Source: Heliomicrobium undosum (GTDB taxonomy: Bacteria; Bacillota; Desulfitobacteriia; Heliobacteriales; Heliobacteriaceae). From it: a stretch of 64,000 nucleotides of DNA. Where the stretch lies: NCBI RefSeq assembly GCF_009877425.1, contig NZ_WXEY01000006.1, positions 62,001 through 126,000 on the forward strand. The letters run 5' to 3'. This document shows, piece by piece, positions 37,061 to 45,135 of the stretch. Within the stretch, counting starts at the first letter, position 1. Every line of letters starts with the position of its first letter. The notes under the pieces are model-generated. The model was not told the DNA's origin and did no database searches. It saw only the letters and a list, made by a program, of their open reading frames with translations. The position numbers and the translations under genes were made by a program.

Positions 37061-39628
37061 TCACAACCCAGCGACGACCTCCGGACGGGCCACCAGATCC
37101 TGGGCCCGTCCCACTTTTTTGCGCAAGGCCTCATCCTCCTCGACGGCCCGAGACAACTGGCGCAGCACATCCATAGTCCGGCGGGCCAGGGCGATGGCGT
37201 CGCCTTCGGCCATGTTGACCAGGGTCAGGTACTCCGTCCAGTTGGCCGTCTCGATGAGGGTTTTGACCAGGTAACAGCCCTCGGAGCGGAAGTGGGGCTG
37301 GGGCAGGCCCGCCGGCACGAGATCGCGGACGCGGAGAAAAGTGTCCCGCGCTTTTTCCAGCCAGCCGCCCATGTTCCGGGAGGCGCCCGTCACATGGGGC
37401 TCAAAGCGGCTCTCCTCCTGGACAACGCCGCCGATCAGCGCAGCCAGTTGCGTCTCTGTGACATCATGGAAGAGGCCCTCAAAGAGCCACTCCGTCACCA
37501 GCAGTTCCTCCACATGGAGCTTGCCCAGCACAGCGCCGCGAGGCAGCAGCGCCCCCTCCTCAGTCAGGTACTGCTTGTCCTTCAGGAAGCGGACCATGCG
37601 CTCATACTCGCGGCGGATCTTGTCGATCTGGTCCTGTGCGCGGGCCAACTGCCCTTCGGCGTTGTCCCAGGACTGATAAAAGCCGGACGTTTCGGTGTTC
37701 CGCTTCTGGCAACTCGCCTGATCCTGGCGGTGGCAGCGCATATGGGCCAGGCCGGTGAGGCGCTCGCGGATCTCAGCCTGGCGCTGGGTCGCCTGCTCCA
37801 GGCGCGCCTTCAGCCGGTCGCTTTTCACCTTCTGCTGTTTCCAGGTCTTTACCCGCCTATCGAGCGTCCGCATCTCCTTGTCCAAGGTGTACCGGACGGC
37901 CGGGCAGGCGTCCTTGCCGACGAGGTAGCAGCGGGCCGATCCCAGGCTCGTCCGCAGCCGCTCCAGCCGCTTTTGGGCCTGGCGGATCTCGGCCGACTCC
38001 TGGTAGGCCTTGAAGTTGTTCGTCAGGATCTTGTCTACTTGTTCCTTCGAGTGGTGAGCAGCCAGGTTGACGACGGAGTTAAAAGAGAGGGTGAAGCGCG
38101 AGCGGATCGGCTCGGGCTGCCGCTCCGGCCAGTGGGGAAACCGCTCCGGCGAGAAGTTGCTGTAGTCGACGCGAACGATGACGAGACCCTGCTCGTCCAT
38201 CCCCCGGCGACCGGCCCGCCCGGCCATCTGGTGGTACTCGGTGCCCGTCATGACGCGAAAGCTCTTGCCGTCAAACTTGGTCGTCGAGTCGATGCAGACG
38301 GTCCGCACCGGGTAGTTGATGCCGACGGCAAAGGTTTCCGTGGCGTAGAGCAATCGGATATGGCCGCGGCCAAACATCTCCTCGACGGCCTGTTTCACCA
38401 CCGGCGGCAACCCGGCGTGGTGAAAGGCGATGCCGCGGCTGAGCATGTCCCGCATGGCCGCCCAGATCGTCGTCGCCGTCAGCCCCGGCAATCGTTCCTC
38501 CACCTCGACCAGGGACGACTCGGCGGCCTCCCGGCCGGCCTCATCGAGAAAGGTGTGGCCCTGCCAGTCCCGGGCGGCCTGCTCGCAACCGTTTCGGCTG
38601 AACAGGAAATAGAGCGCCGGCAGCAGTTCCGTCGACGTCAGGCAACCCACGAGGCTGCGGTGGCTCGTCGCCGGCAGGCCGCGGAAAAAGTTTTTAAAAG
38701 GTGATTTCCGCTCCCGGGCCTTCTGTTCGGCCAGATCGGCCGCCGGCTCGGAAAACTCCTCCCAGAGCCGGATCACATCGCCGGCCTCCAAGAGACCCGT
38801 GTCCCGCTGGTAGTAGTTGTGTTCGAGGGGCACATGGCGGTGCAGGTAGCGCACGATGGGGACGGAGCGGTCATGGACATGGCTCAGCCAATCGGCAATC
38901 TCATGGATGTTGGGCACCGTCGCCGACAGCCCCAGCAATCGGACATGGGGCGGCAGCAGGATCAGGCACTCCTCCCAGACGGCCCCCCGCTCGGGATCAT
39001 TCAGGTAGTGGATCTCGTCAAAGACCACATGGGACAATTCACCGGGGATGTCCTTCTCGATGAGCATGTTGCGGAAGATCTCCGTCGTCATCACCATGAT
39101 CGGCGCATAGCGGTTGATCTGGTGATCGCCCGTCAAGAGCCCTACATTCCCCTCGCCGTAGTGGCGACTGTAGTCGCGAAACTTCTGGTTGGACAGGGCC
39201 TTGATCGGCGCCGTGTAAAAGACGCGCCGTCCCTCCTGCATCGCCTTGTCAACGAGGTAGTCGGCGATCAGCGTCTTGCCGTTGCCCGTATGGGCGGCCA
39301 CCAGGCAATCGAAACCGTCATCGAGGGCGCGGATGGCCTCGACCTGAAAATCGTCCAACTTGAAGCCGCGCCAGACCGGATTCTCCGGATGGGACGCCGG
39401 CGGTTTGGGCATTTTCTTCGGGCGCAAGGTGCGTTTAAAGACGCGCAGATCCGCCGGCAAGGCATCGACGGGCAACAATTCGCCGGGGTGGGCGTTCGCC
39501 CTCGGCTCCTCGGCCGTTCTCTCGTGGACTCGCTCCGTCGAAACCGGCGGGCGGTTGCGTCGCTGCGTTTGCTGTGATCGATCGGAAGGGTGGAACCTTC
39601 GCAAATCTATGTCTCCTTTCGCTGCCAT
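37061..39628 (-). CDS. Ski2/Mtr4-like DExH RNA helicase
   Basis: 855 residues. A basic disordered N terminus (1-85) precedes the helicase core: Walker A AHTGNGKT, APIKALSNQKF, DEIHY (DExH box), LSATVPN, then the second RecA domain with FHHAGLPP, ATETFAVGIN and QMAGRAGRRGMD. The C-terminal part, with a helical arch and Cys-containing stretches (CYLVGKDACP, MRCHRQDQASC), resembles the DSHCT region. Such helicases are rare outside actinobacteria, cyanobacteria and eukaryotes and act in RNA processing. ATG 39628 is used; TTG 39604 has a better SD (AAAGGAG, 8 bases). About 64 bases from the TIGR03943 gene. Confidence 0.87.
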   Translation of the reverse strand: MAAKGDIDLRRFHPSDRSQQTQRRNRPPVSTERVHERTAEEPRANAHPGELLPVDALPADLRVFKRTLRPKKMPKPPASHPENPVWRGFKLDDFQVEAIRALDDGFDCLVAAHTGNGKTLIADYLVDKAMQEGRRVFYTAPIKALSNQKFRDYSRHYGEGNVGLLTGDHQINRYAPIMVMTTEIFRNMLIEKDIPGELSHVVFDEIHYLNDPERGAVWEECLILLPPHVRLLGLSATVPNIHEIADWLSHVHDRSVPIVRYLHRHVPLEHNYYQRDTGLLEAGDVIRLWEEFSEPAADLAEQKARERKSPFKNFFRGLPATSHRSLVGCLTSTELLPALYFLFSRNGCEQAARDWQGHTFLDEAGREAAESSLVEVEERLPGLTATTIWAAMRDMLSRGIAFHHAGLPPVVKQAVEEMFGRGHIRLLYATETFAVGINYPVRTVCIDSTTKFDGKSFRVMTGTEYHQMAGRAGRRGMDEQGLVIVRVDYSNFSPERFPHWPERQPEPIRSRFTLSFNSVVNLAAHHSKEQVDKILTNNFKAYQESAEIRQAQKRLERLRTSLGSARCYLVGKDACPAVRYTLDKEMRTLDRRVKTWKQQKVKSDRLKARLEQATQRQAEIRERLTGLAHMRCHRQDQASCQKRNTETSGFYQSWDNAEGQLARAQDQIDKIRREYERMVRFLKDKQYLTEEGALLPRGAVLGKLHVEELLVTEWLFEGLFHDVTETQLAALIGGVVQEESRFEPHVTGASRNMGGWLEKARDTFLRVRDLVPAGLPQPHFRSEGCYLVKTLIETANWTEYLTLVNMAEGDAIALARRTMDVLRQLSRAVEEDEALRKKVGRAQDLVARPEVVAGL

Positions 39629-39692
39629 GCCTTTTTGCCAAAAACTTTCGCCCCAGCAGCCCGTCTCTCCTCTTTCTTCCTCTGTTTTCCCT

Positions 39693-40613
39693 TCATTCGG
39701 CGTAGATATAGGGGTTGCGCGGCGGCGTCTCCACGACCATCCCTTTCAACGAGACAATCAACCCCCCTGGCGTGCCGGGTTTGCGCGCCTTTTGGAAAAC
39801 GCCCGTCCCCTTCACCCAGTCCCCCACTTTTATCTTGTCCTCTCCTTTCATCCATCTTTCCGTATTCTCCACGGCCAAGCCCATGATCACTGTGTCGGCG
39901 ACACAGCAGTTGACCACATAACGCCCGATATACAGCCCTTCCCCGCCGGCGGGCGCATCAACGAGAAAACCACTGATCTCAACGGGACGGCCCGCAAACT
40001 TGCCGGGATCCTGGTTGATCTCCAACAGAATCGGCAAAAAGTTTTTTTCGTCGAAAAGGATCGGCTCCGTCTTGGCGGGCGCTCCCTCGCGGGCAGCCGG
40101 CGCATCGCCCTGCTCCACCGGCGCTCCCTCTTGGGCCGCCGGCATTCCCTCCTGGGCCGTCTGCGGCTGCCGGGCGCCGCCGAACCAACTCAGCTCCGGA
40201 TGATGGAAATGCGCCTGCAGATCGGAGAAAAATCCGCCCCCCGCCGGCGCTTCCTCCGCGTGGGCATGGCGCAGGCTTCTGTGGGCCGCATGATCGCCGC
40301 CGAGCACCTGCGCCCCCGGCAACAAGGCGAAGAGGATGGGCAGCGTCAGCAGCCCGTAGCGCGCCCCGGCAGCCAGCGGTTGCAGGAACCGGCGGCCGTC
40401 CGGGAATCGCCAGGCGGAAAAAACATCCCGCCGTTCCCGGACGATCCGGGCCGCCTGAAACAAGGCGAGCGCCGCCAGCGTCCAAGCGGTGGCGGCAAGG
40501 GCCGGGACGAAGCGCGGGTGGATGTACAGTTCAGCCCGTCCCGAGTAGGCGATCCAGCCCGTCAACAGGGCCAGGGCGGCAAGATACACCAGTTTTACGG
40601 CATTGGCGCCCAC
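39693..40613 (-). CDS. TIGR03943 family membrane protein (permease partner)
   Basis: About 306 residues with four N-terminal hydrophobic helices, a periplasm-like region containing HAAHRSLRHAHAEE, then a low-complexity stretch with repeats such as EGAPVEQGDAPAAREGAPA, and a conserved soluble C-terminal part (GRPVEISGFLVD, RYVVNCCVADTVIMGL, DWVKGTGVF) typical of the family paired with DUF318 permeases. GTG 40613 lies 6 bases after AAGGGG; an ATG at 40619 lies almost on that SD. The gene is 12 bases downstream of the permease, so the pair is one unit. Transported substrate unknown, probably a metal or metalloid. Confidence 0.85.
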   Translation of the reverse strand: MGANAVKLVYLAALALLTGWIAYSGRAELYIHPRFVPALAATAWTLAALALFQAARIVRERRDVFSAWRFPDGRRFLQPLAAGARYGLLTLPILFALLPGAQVLGGDHAAHRSLRHAHAEEAPAGGGFFSDLQAHFHHPELSWFGGARQPQTAQEGMPAAQEGAPVEQGDAPAAREGAPAKTEPILFDEKNFLPILLEINQDPGKFAGRPVEISGFLVDAPAGGEGLYIGRYVVNCCVADTVIMGLAVENTERWMKGEDKIKVGDWVKGTGVFQKARKPGTPGGLIVSLKGMVVETPPRNPYIYAE

Positions 40614-40625
40614 GTCCATCCCCCT

Positions 40626-41720
40626 TTACATTGCCATGAATCCGCCGTTCGCCGCCCAGGCGAACAGAAACACCAGCAGCGGCAGCCAGCCGAGCAGGAA
40701 GAAGACGACGGCGGGCTTGAAGGTGCGAAAGAGCACCCAGGTGTTTTTCATGTCCAGCATGGGCCCCAGGATCATGAAGGCGAGCACCGATCCCCCTGTA
40801 AAGCCGGGCGTCATGGCGCTGGCCAGGAAGGCGTCGGCGTTGGAGCAGACGGAAAGGCCGAAGGCCAGCAGCATCATGATCAGCGTCGACTGTCCGCTGT
40901 CTCTCGCCACCTCGGTCAGCCAGTCGGGCTGCAGCATCCCCTGCATGACGGCGGCGATGAGCGCTCCCGTCAAAAAGTAGGGACCCAGATCGAAAAACTC
41001 GTCCACCGCATGGTCAGCCGCCTGCCGCCACTTCGCGAGCCACCCAACCCTGCCGTGACCATGAACGCCGCTGTGGGCATGGGCGCGGAAGTGACCATGA
41101 TCCATTCTGCCGTGGCTGTGACCACAGCAGGAACTGGCCGTCCCATGGCTGTGACAGCCGCATCCGCTGCCCGCCTCCTCGCCGCGTATCCCGTCGCCCC
41201 GCCAGAAGAGAAAGACCATCCCGGTCAGCCAGGCGACCAGCAGCGCGCCGATCAACCGGCCCAGGACCATCTCCTCATGGCCGCGAAAGGCCATGGCCGT
41301 CGAAGCGATGACGATGGGGTTGACGATCGGGGCGGCGAGCATGAAGGCCATGCCGGCATAGAGGGGCATGCCCTTGCGCACCAGGCGCCGCACGACGGGA
41401 ATGATGCCGCACTCGCAAAAAGGGAAGATAATCCCCAGCAGGGAGGCCGCCAGGATGGCCGCCCACGGCTTGGCCGGCAACAGGCGGCGCAATCCGTCGG
41501 GCGGGACGAAGACCTCCACCAGGGAGGAGACGATCACCCCCAGCAGCAGAAAGGGCAAGGCCTCCAGCAGGATCCCCAAAAAGAGGACAGGGACTGCGCC
41601 GCCTTCAGAACGCAAGGCCAGCCATGCCGCAGCCGCCACCAGCGACAGGGCCGCCAGCACCGCAACCAGCCAGGCCTGTTGGATGACCAGATGCCTCACC
41701 CGCATGACGAGAACCGTCAT
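40626..41720 (-). CDS. DUF318/UPF0718 permease with His/Cys-rich loop
   Basis: 364 residues, about eight transmembrane helices, with the permease signature FCECGIIPVVRRLVRKGMP (101-119) and PIVNPIVI. Between the two halves lies a metal-binding-like loop (about 187-223) with four cysteines and ten histidines in CGCHSHG, CCGHSHG, HGHFRAHAHSG and HGHG clusters. Relatives (ArsP, YraQ/YcgR) export organoarsenicals or metals. The loop suggests zinc, copper or nickel handling. Together with the downstream TIGR03943 gene and the ArsR sensor upstream it forms a metal-response unit. Start ATG 41720 follows GATGAGG. Confidence 0.87.
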   Translation of the reverse strand: MTVLVMRVRHLVIQQAWLVAVLAALSLVAAAAWLALRSEGGAVPVLFLGILLEALPFLLLGVIVSSLVEVFVPPDGLRRLLPAKPWAAILAASLLGIIFPFCECGIIPVVRRLVRKGMPLYAGMAFMLAAPIVNPIVIASTAMAFRGHEEMVLGRLIGALLVAWLTGMVFLFWRGDGIRGEEAGSGCGCHSHGTASSCCGHSHGRMDHGHFRAHAHSGVHGHGRVGWLAKWRQAADHAVDEFFDLGPYFLTGALIAAVMQGMLQPDWLTEVARDSGQSTLIMMLLAFGLSVCSNADAFLASAMTPGFTGGSVLAFMILGPMLDMKNTWVLFRTFKPAVVFFLLGWLPLLVFLFAWAANGGFMAM

Positions 41721-41765
41721 GCCTCATCCCCCGCTTTCCTATAGTTTGTCCTTACATGGATACAC

Positions 41766-41805
41766 AAAAAGCCCGGCGGCTAGACCAAAGGGTCCGCCGC
41801 CGGGC
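41766..41805 (-). terminator. Terminator between arsR and the permease genes
   Basis: GCCCGGCGGC (41771-41780) pairs with GCCGCCGGGC (41796-41805), with TTTTTG following on the minus strand. It lies downstream of the arsR-type gene and would uncouple it from, or attenuate, the permease operon. Confidence 0.85.
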
Positions 41806-41823
41806 AAAAAGGTTTTTTATCGG

Positions 41824-42210
41824 TTACCGGTGGCTCACATGCTCCAGCCCCTGGCCGAGCAAACCGCGGACATGGTCGTCGTCGAGGGCGTAATACACCA
41901 TCTTGCCCTCTTTGCGGTATTTGACAAGGCGGAGGCCCCGCAACAGCCGCAACTGGTGGGATACAGCCGACTGGCTGATGTCGAGCAGGCTGGCCAGATC
42001 GCAGACACAGAGTTCGCCGAAGGAGAGGGCGTGGAGCAGCCGGCTGCGGCTGGGATCGCCGAGAGCCTTGAACAGTTGGGCCAATTCCTGATAGGTGACC
42101 ATCGGCAACAGCCGCTCTCGCCGCCCTTCGACCAGATCGGCGTGGATACAGTACTCATCACAGCGATCCATCGCTGCCGAAAGGGCCGAAATCCGCTCAT
42201 CCGTTGACAT
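41824..42210 (-). CDS. ArsR/SmtB family metal-sensing repressor
   Basis: 128 residues with a winged helix-turn-helix (ISQSAVSHQLRLL as recognition helix). It carries the ELCVCDLA alpha-3 motif (C68, C70) of CadC/SmtB proteins and a C-terminal alpha-5 stretch with D111/H113 and H124/H127 that could form a second metal site. The N terminus has extra C17, C21 and H23. The predicted ligand set favours Cd/Pb/Zn or Zn sensing. ATG 42210 follows GGGGTGG. It is upstream of, and co-directional with, the permease pair. Confidence 0.9.
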   Translation of the reverse strand: MSTDERISALSAAMDRCDEYCIHADLVEGRRERLLPMVTYQELAQLFKALGDPSRSRLLHALSFGELCVCDLASLLDISQSAVSHQLRLLRGLRLVKYRKEGKMVYYALDDDHVRGLLGQGLEHVSHR

Positions 42211-42471
42211 GCAACCACCCCATTTCACGACGTGCCCACCGCACCTTTCGATCCGAACCGCCGCTGCTTTTCATCCGAATCGCCGCACCTTTACATCGGA
42301 CTTACCGCTTCTTGACATCATCGACGGCCTGTCCAGCCTAGCTTCTCGATCGAGCCGGCCAATTCCTGCCCACGCAAGCGGCACTGGCAGGGTTTTCCCC
42401 CTGCGAATCGAATACACTAGCAGAATCAAGAATTGTCATCACCAAAAGAACCTTCAGAGGAGGGGGCTGCC

Positions 42472-42969
42472 ATGACCACACCGGAAGAACTGCTGCTCGA
42501 AAACCACGAGCAAATTGTTTCAGAGATTGATACCCTTGACCAGAAGTTGTCCAAGATCCAGTGGGAGGAATCGACTCTCGAAACCCAGGAAACCTCCCTG
42601 TTGCAGCGGGTGATCGAGAACATCCTGCCGGCGCTCGATAAAATCTACCGGAGCGGGATCAAGTTCCCTATCGCCGATACGGGACACCTCTACCCGGAGA
42701 TCGTCCTCATCTACGATGGGAAGAAGAAGGTCTTTTACACCCTGACCAAGAACGGCGAGATCATGGAGCGGGACTTCGTCACCCCATCCGATATCAACCT
42801 GCTGCCCACCTGGGTCTTTGTCTCTAAGTACCCCCTCGAACAGGTCATCGGCAACATCGCCGACGCCATCGACCGCTACCGCGCCTTTGTCATCGATGCG
42901 GAACAGCGCCATGACCAGCGCAAACAGTTCCTCACCAAGATCCCGCAATTAAAAATCCCCAACCTGTAA
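42472..42969 (+). CDS. Hypothetical cytoplasmic protein
   Basis: 165 residues. An N-terminal helical, acidic part (MTTPEELLLENHEQIVSEIDTLDQKL..., residues 1-60, coiled-coil-like) is followed by a beta-rich part (YPEIVLIYDGKKKVFYTLTKNGEIMERDFVTPSD) and a helical end (NIADAIDRYRAFVIDAEQRHDQRKQFL). ATG 42472 follows GGAGGGGGC. No signal or membrane segment. I do not recognise the family. Just downstream lies the DnaA-box cluster, and divergent upstream is the arsR gene, about 260 bases away with nothing evident between. Confidence 0.7.
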   Translation: MTTPEELLLENHEQIVSEIDTLDQKLSKIQWEESTLETQETSLLQRVIENILPALDKIYRSGIKFPIADTGHLYPEIVLIYDGKKKVFYTLTKNGEIMERDFVTPSDINLLPTWVFVSKYPLEQVIGNIADAIDRYRAFVIDAEQRHDQRKQFLTKIPQLKIPNL

Positions 42970-42974
42970 AGACC

Positions 42975-43047
42975 TATTCCACAACCAACGAAGGGGTTAT
43001 CCACAATTATTGTGGATTTTGGCCGGTTATCCACAGAGTTATCCACT
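42975..43047. promoter_or_regulatory. Cluster of DnaA-box sequences
   Basis: Two perfect DnaA boxes TTATCCACA (42997-43005, 43027-43035), one with a single mismatch TTATCCACT (43039-43047), and two 7/9 matches (TATTCCACA at 42975; a reverse box at 43011-43019). All fall within 75 bases of the gap before acetyl-CoA synthetase. Boxes two and three also form a perfect inverted repeat, ATCCACAAT-T-ATTGTGGAT (42999-43017). No dnaA or dnaN is near, so it is not a standard oriC. Confidence 0.7.
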
Positions 43048-43125
43048 GACCCCCCAATCTATCCCCACTATCGACAGGTCGGCGACTTGGACAACGTGAA
43101 TAAGGACCGGACAAGCGTCCGGGAA

Positions 43126-43172
43126 AAATCGGTGGCTACGCAAAAAAAGGCTGTACGCCACCGATTTCTTTT
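43126..43172 (+). terminator. Hairpin before acetyl-CoA synthetase
   Basis: AAATCGGTGGC (43126-43136) pairs with GCCACCGATTT (43157-43167), an 11-bp stem over a 20-base loop, followed by CTTTTG. It could end the upstream transcript that crosses the DnaA-box region. Confidence 0.55.
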
Positions 43173-43242
43173 GCTAAAATAAGTCCCATAAAAACTATAA
43201 ATTCAGAAAATTCCTAATTAACAGTCAATAGGAGGGTATGGC

Positions 43243-44961
43243 ATGCACACGGAGCGTATCCCTGTCTTCCCCGGCGATCCGAACCTGAAATCCTACGAAG
43301 AGGCCCGCGCGACCTTTCGATGGGAAGACGTGGAGCGCGAGTTCTCCTGGCACACAACGGGGAAAGTCAACATCGCTTATGAGGCGATCGACCGGAACGT
43401 GCTGGAAAAAGGCCTCGGTGAAAAAGTGGCGCTGTACTACTCCGATCCTGCCCGCCAGGAGGCGGTCACCTACCGGCAGATGATGGAGCAGTCCAACCGC
43501 TTCGCCAACGTGCTGCGCAAGCACGGCATCGGCAAAGGGGAACGTGTCTTCATCTTCATGCCCCGCAGCCCTGAACTGTACTGGTCCTTCCTGGGCATCA
43601 TCAAGGTGGGCGGCATCGCCGGCCCCCTCTTTGAAGCCTTCATGGAAGGCGCCGTCCGGGACCGCTTGGCTGACGCCGAGGCGGTCGCCATCGTCACCAC
43701 GCCGGCCCTGCGCAAGCGCATCCCCAAGGACCTGCCCCACCTGAAGCACATCTTCATGGTCGGCATTCCCGAAGGCGGCCTCGGCGAAGGCGAACTGGAC
43801 TGGCACGCCGAGATGGCCGAAGCGTCACCGGAAACGGACATCGAATGGGGCGATCGCGAAGACCCCATGCTGCTCCTCTACACCTCCGGTTCGACGGGCA
43901 AGCCCAAAGGGGTGCTCCATGTCCATAACGGCATGATCCAGCACTACCAGACGGGCAAGTGGATCCTCGACCTCCGTCCCGACGACATCTACTGGTGCAC
44001 TGCCGATCCCGGCTGGGTCACCGGCATTTCCTACGGCGTCTGGGCGCCCTATCTGAACGGCGTCACTTCCGTCGTCCGCGGCGGCCGCTTCCGCCCCGAC
44101 GACTGGTATAAAACCATCCAGGACTACCAGGTCAACGTCTGGTACAGCGCCCCAACCGCCTTCCGGATGCTCATGGGCGCCGGCGACGACATAGTCAAGC
44201 AGTTCGACCTCTCCTGCCTCCGCCACGTCCTCTCCGTCGGCGAACCGCTCAATCCGGAGGTCGTCCGCTGGGGCCTCAAGGTCTTCGACCGCCGCATCCA
44301 TGACAACTGGTGGATGACAGAAACGGGCGGCCAGATCATCTCCAACTACCCCTGCATGGAGATCAAGCCCGGATCCATGGGCAAGCCCTTCCCCGGCATC
44401 CACGCGGCCATCATCGACGACAAGGGCAACGAACTTCCGCCCTTGCAGATGGGCAACCTGGCCGTAAAAGCGCCTTGGCCCTCCATGATGCGCCGGATCT
44501 GGAAAAACCCGGCCAAGTACAACGAGTACTTCAAGATCGAAGGCTGGTACCTCTCGGGCGACTCGGCCTACATGGACGAAGAGGGATACTTCTGGTTCCA
44601 GGGCCGCATCGACGACGTGATCAACACCTCCGGCGAACGGGTCGGCCCCTTCGAGGTCGAGTCGAAGCTGGTTGAACACCCGGCCGTGGCCGAGGCCGGC
44701 GTCATCGGCAAGCCCGACCCGCTGCGCGGCGAGATCATCAAGGCCTTCATCGCCCTGCGGGAGGGCTACCTCTGGACAGAGGATTTGAAAACTGAGATCA
44801 TCGATTTCGTCAAAAAAGGCTTGGCCGCCCATGCGGCGCCCCGTGAGATCGAGGTCCGCGACAAACTGCCCAAAACCCGTTCCGGCAAGATCATGCGCCG
44901 CGTCCTCAAGGCCTGGGAACTGGGCCTGCCGACGGGCGATCTCTCGACGATGGAAGACTGA
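43243..44961 (+). CDS. acsA: Acetyl-CoA synthetase (AMP-forming)
   Basis: A 572-residue ANL-superfamily ligase activating acetate (or a short acid) to the acyl-CoA via acyl-AMP. It shows the P-loop LLYTSGSTGKPKG, A5 WWMTETGGQ, A7 YLSGDSAY, A8 GRIDDVINTSGERVGP, and the catalytic lysine in RSGKIMRR near the C terminus. The length and N terminus fit the AcsA group of Firmicutes. ATG 43243 is 7 bases after AGGAGGGT. It is preceded by the DnaA-box region. In an anaerobe it allows acetate assimilation. Confidence 0.93.
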   Translation: MHTERIPVFPGDPNLKSYEEARATFRWEDVEREFSWHTTGKVNIAYEAIDRNVLEKGLGEKVALYYSDPARQEAVTYRQMMEQSNRFANVLRKHGIGKGERVFIFMPRSPELYWSFLGIIKVGGIAGPLFEAFMEGAVRDRLADAEAVAIVTTPALRKRIPKDLPHLKHIFMVGIPEGGLGEGELDWHAEMAEASPETDIEWGDREDPMLLLYTSGSTGKPKGVLHVHNGMIQHYQTGKWILDLRPDDIYWCTADPGWVTGISYGVWAPYLNGVTSVVRGGRFRPDDWYKTIQDYQVNVWYSAPTAFRMLMGAGDDIVKQFDLSCLRHVLSVGEPLNPEVVRWGLKVFDRRIHDNWWMTETGGQIISNYPCMEIKPGSMGKPFPGIHAAIIDDKGNELPPLQMGNLAVKAPWPSMMRRIWKNPAKYNEYFKIEGWYLSGDSAYMDEEGYFWFQGRIDDVINTSGERVGPFEVESKLVEHPAVAEAGVIGKPDPLRGEIIKAFIALREGYLWTEDLKTEIIDFVKKGLAAHAAPREIEVRDKLPKTRSGKIMRRVLKAWELGLPTGDLSTMED

Positions 44962-45135
44962 CGCCTGATTACCGCCATTCCCTCATCCATGCTCCATAAT
45001 CCCCTTTGCGCCCCCTGGCCACAGCGCCGGTGCGGGCGCACTTTTTTTGCCAGCAATCCCCGTTCAACGGCCCCCCTCGGACGGGAAACAATGAGACAAG
45101 AACGGAAAGCCCCGCGACAGGAGGACCATTTAACC

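Noticed and set aside
39360-41744. 794-codon plus-strand ORF
   Set aside because: It runs antisense through the helicase start, the TIGR03943 gene and the permease; low-complexity translation, no SD. A shadow ORF.
42975-43047. Chromosomal oriC
   Set aside because: DnaA boxes are present, but no dnaA, dnaN, AT-rich unwinding element or recF is near; a DnaA-binding control site is safer.
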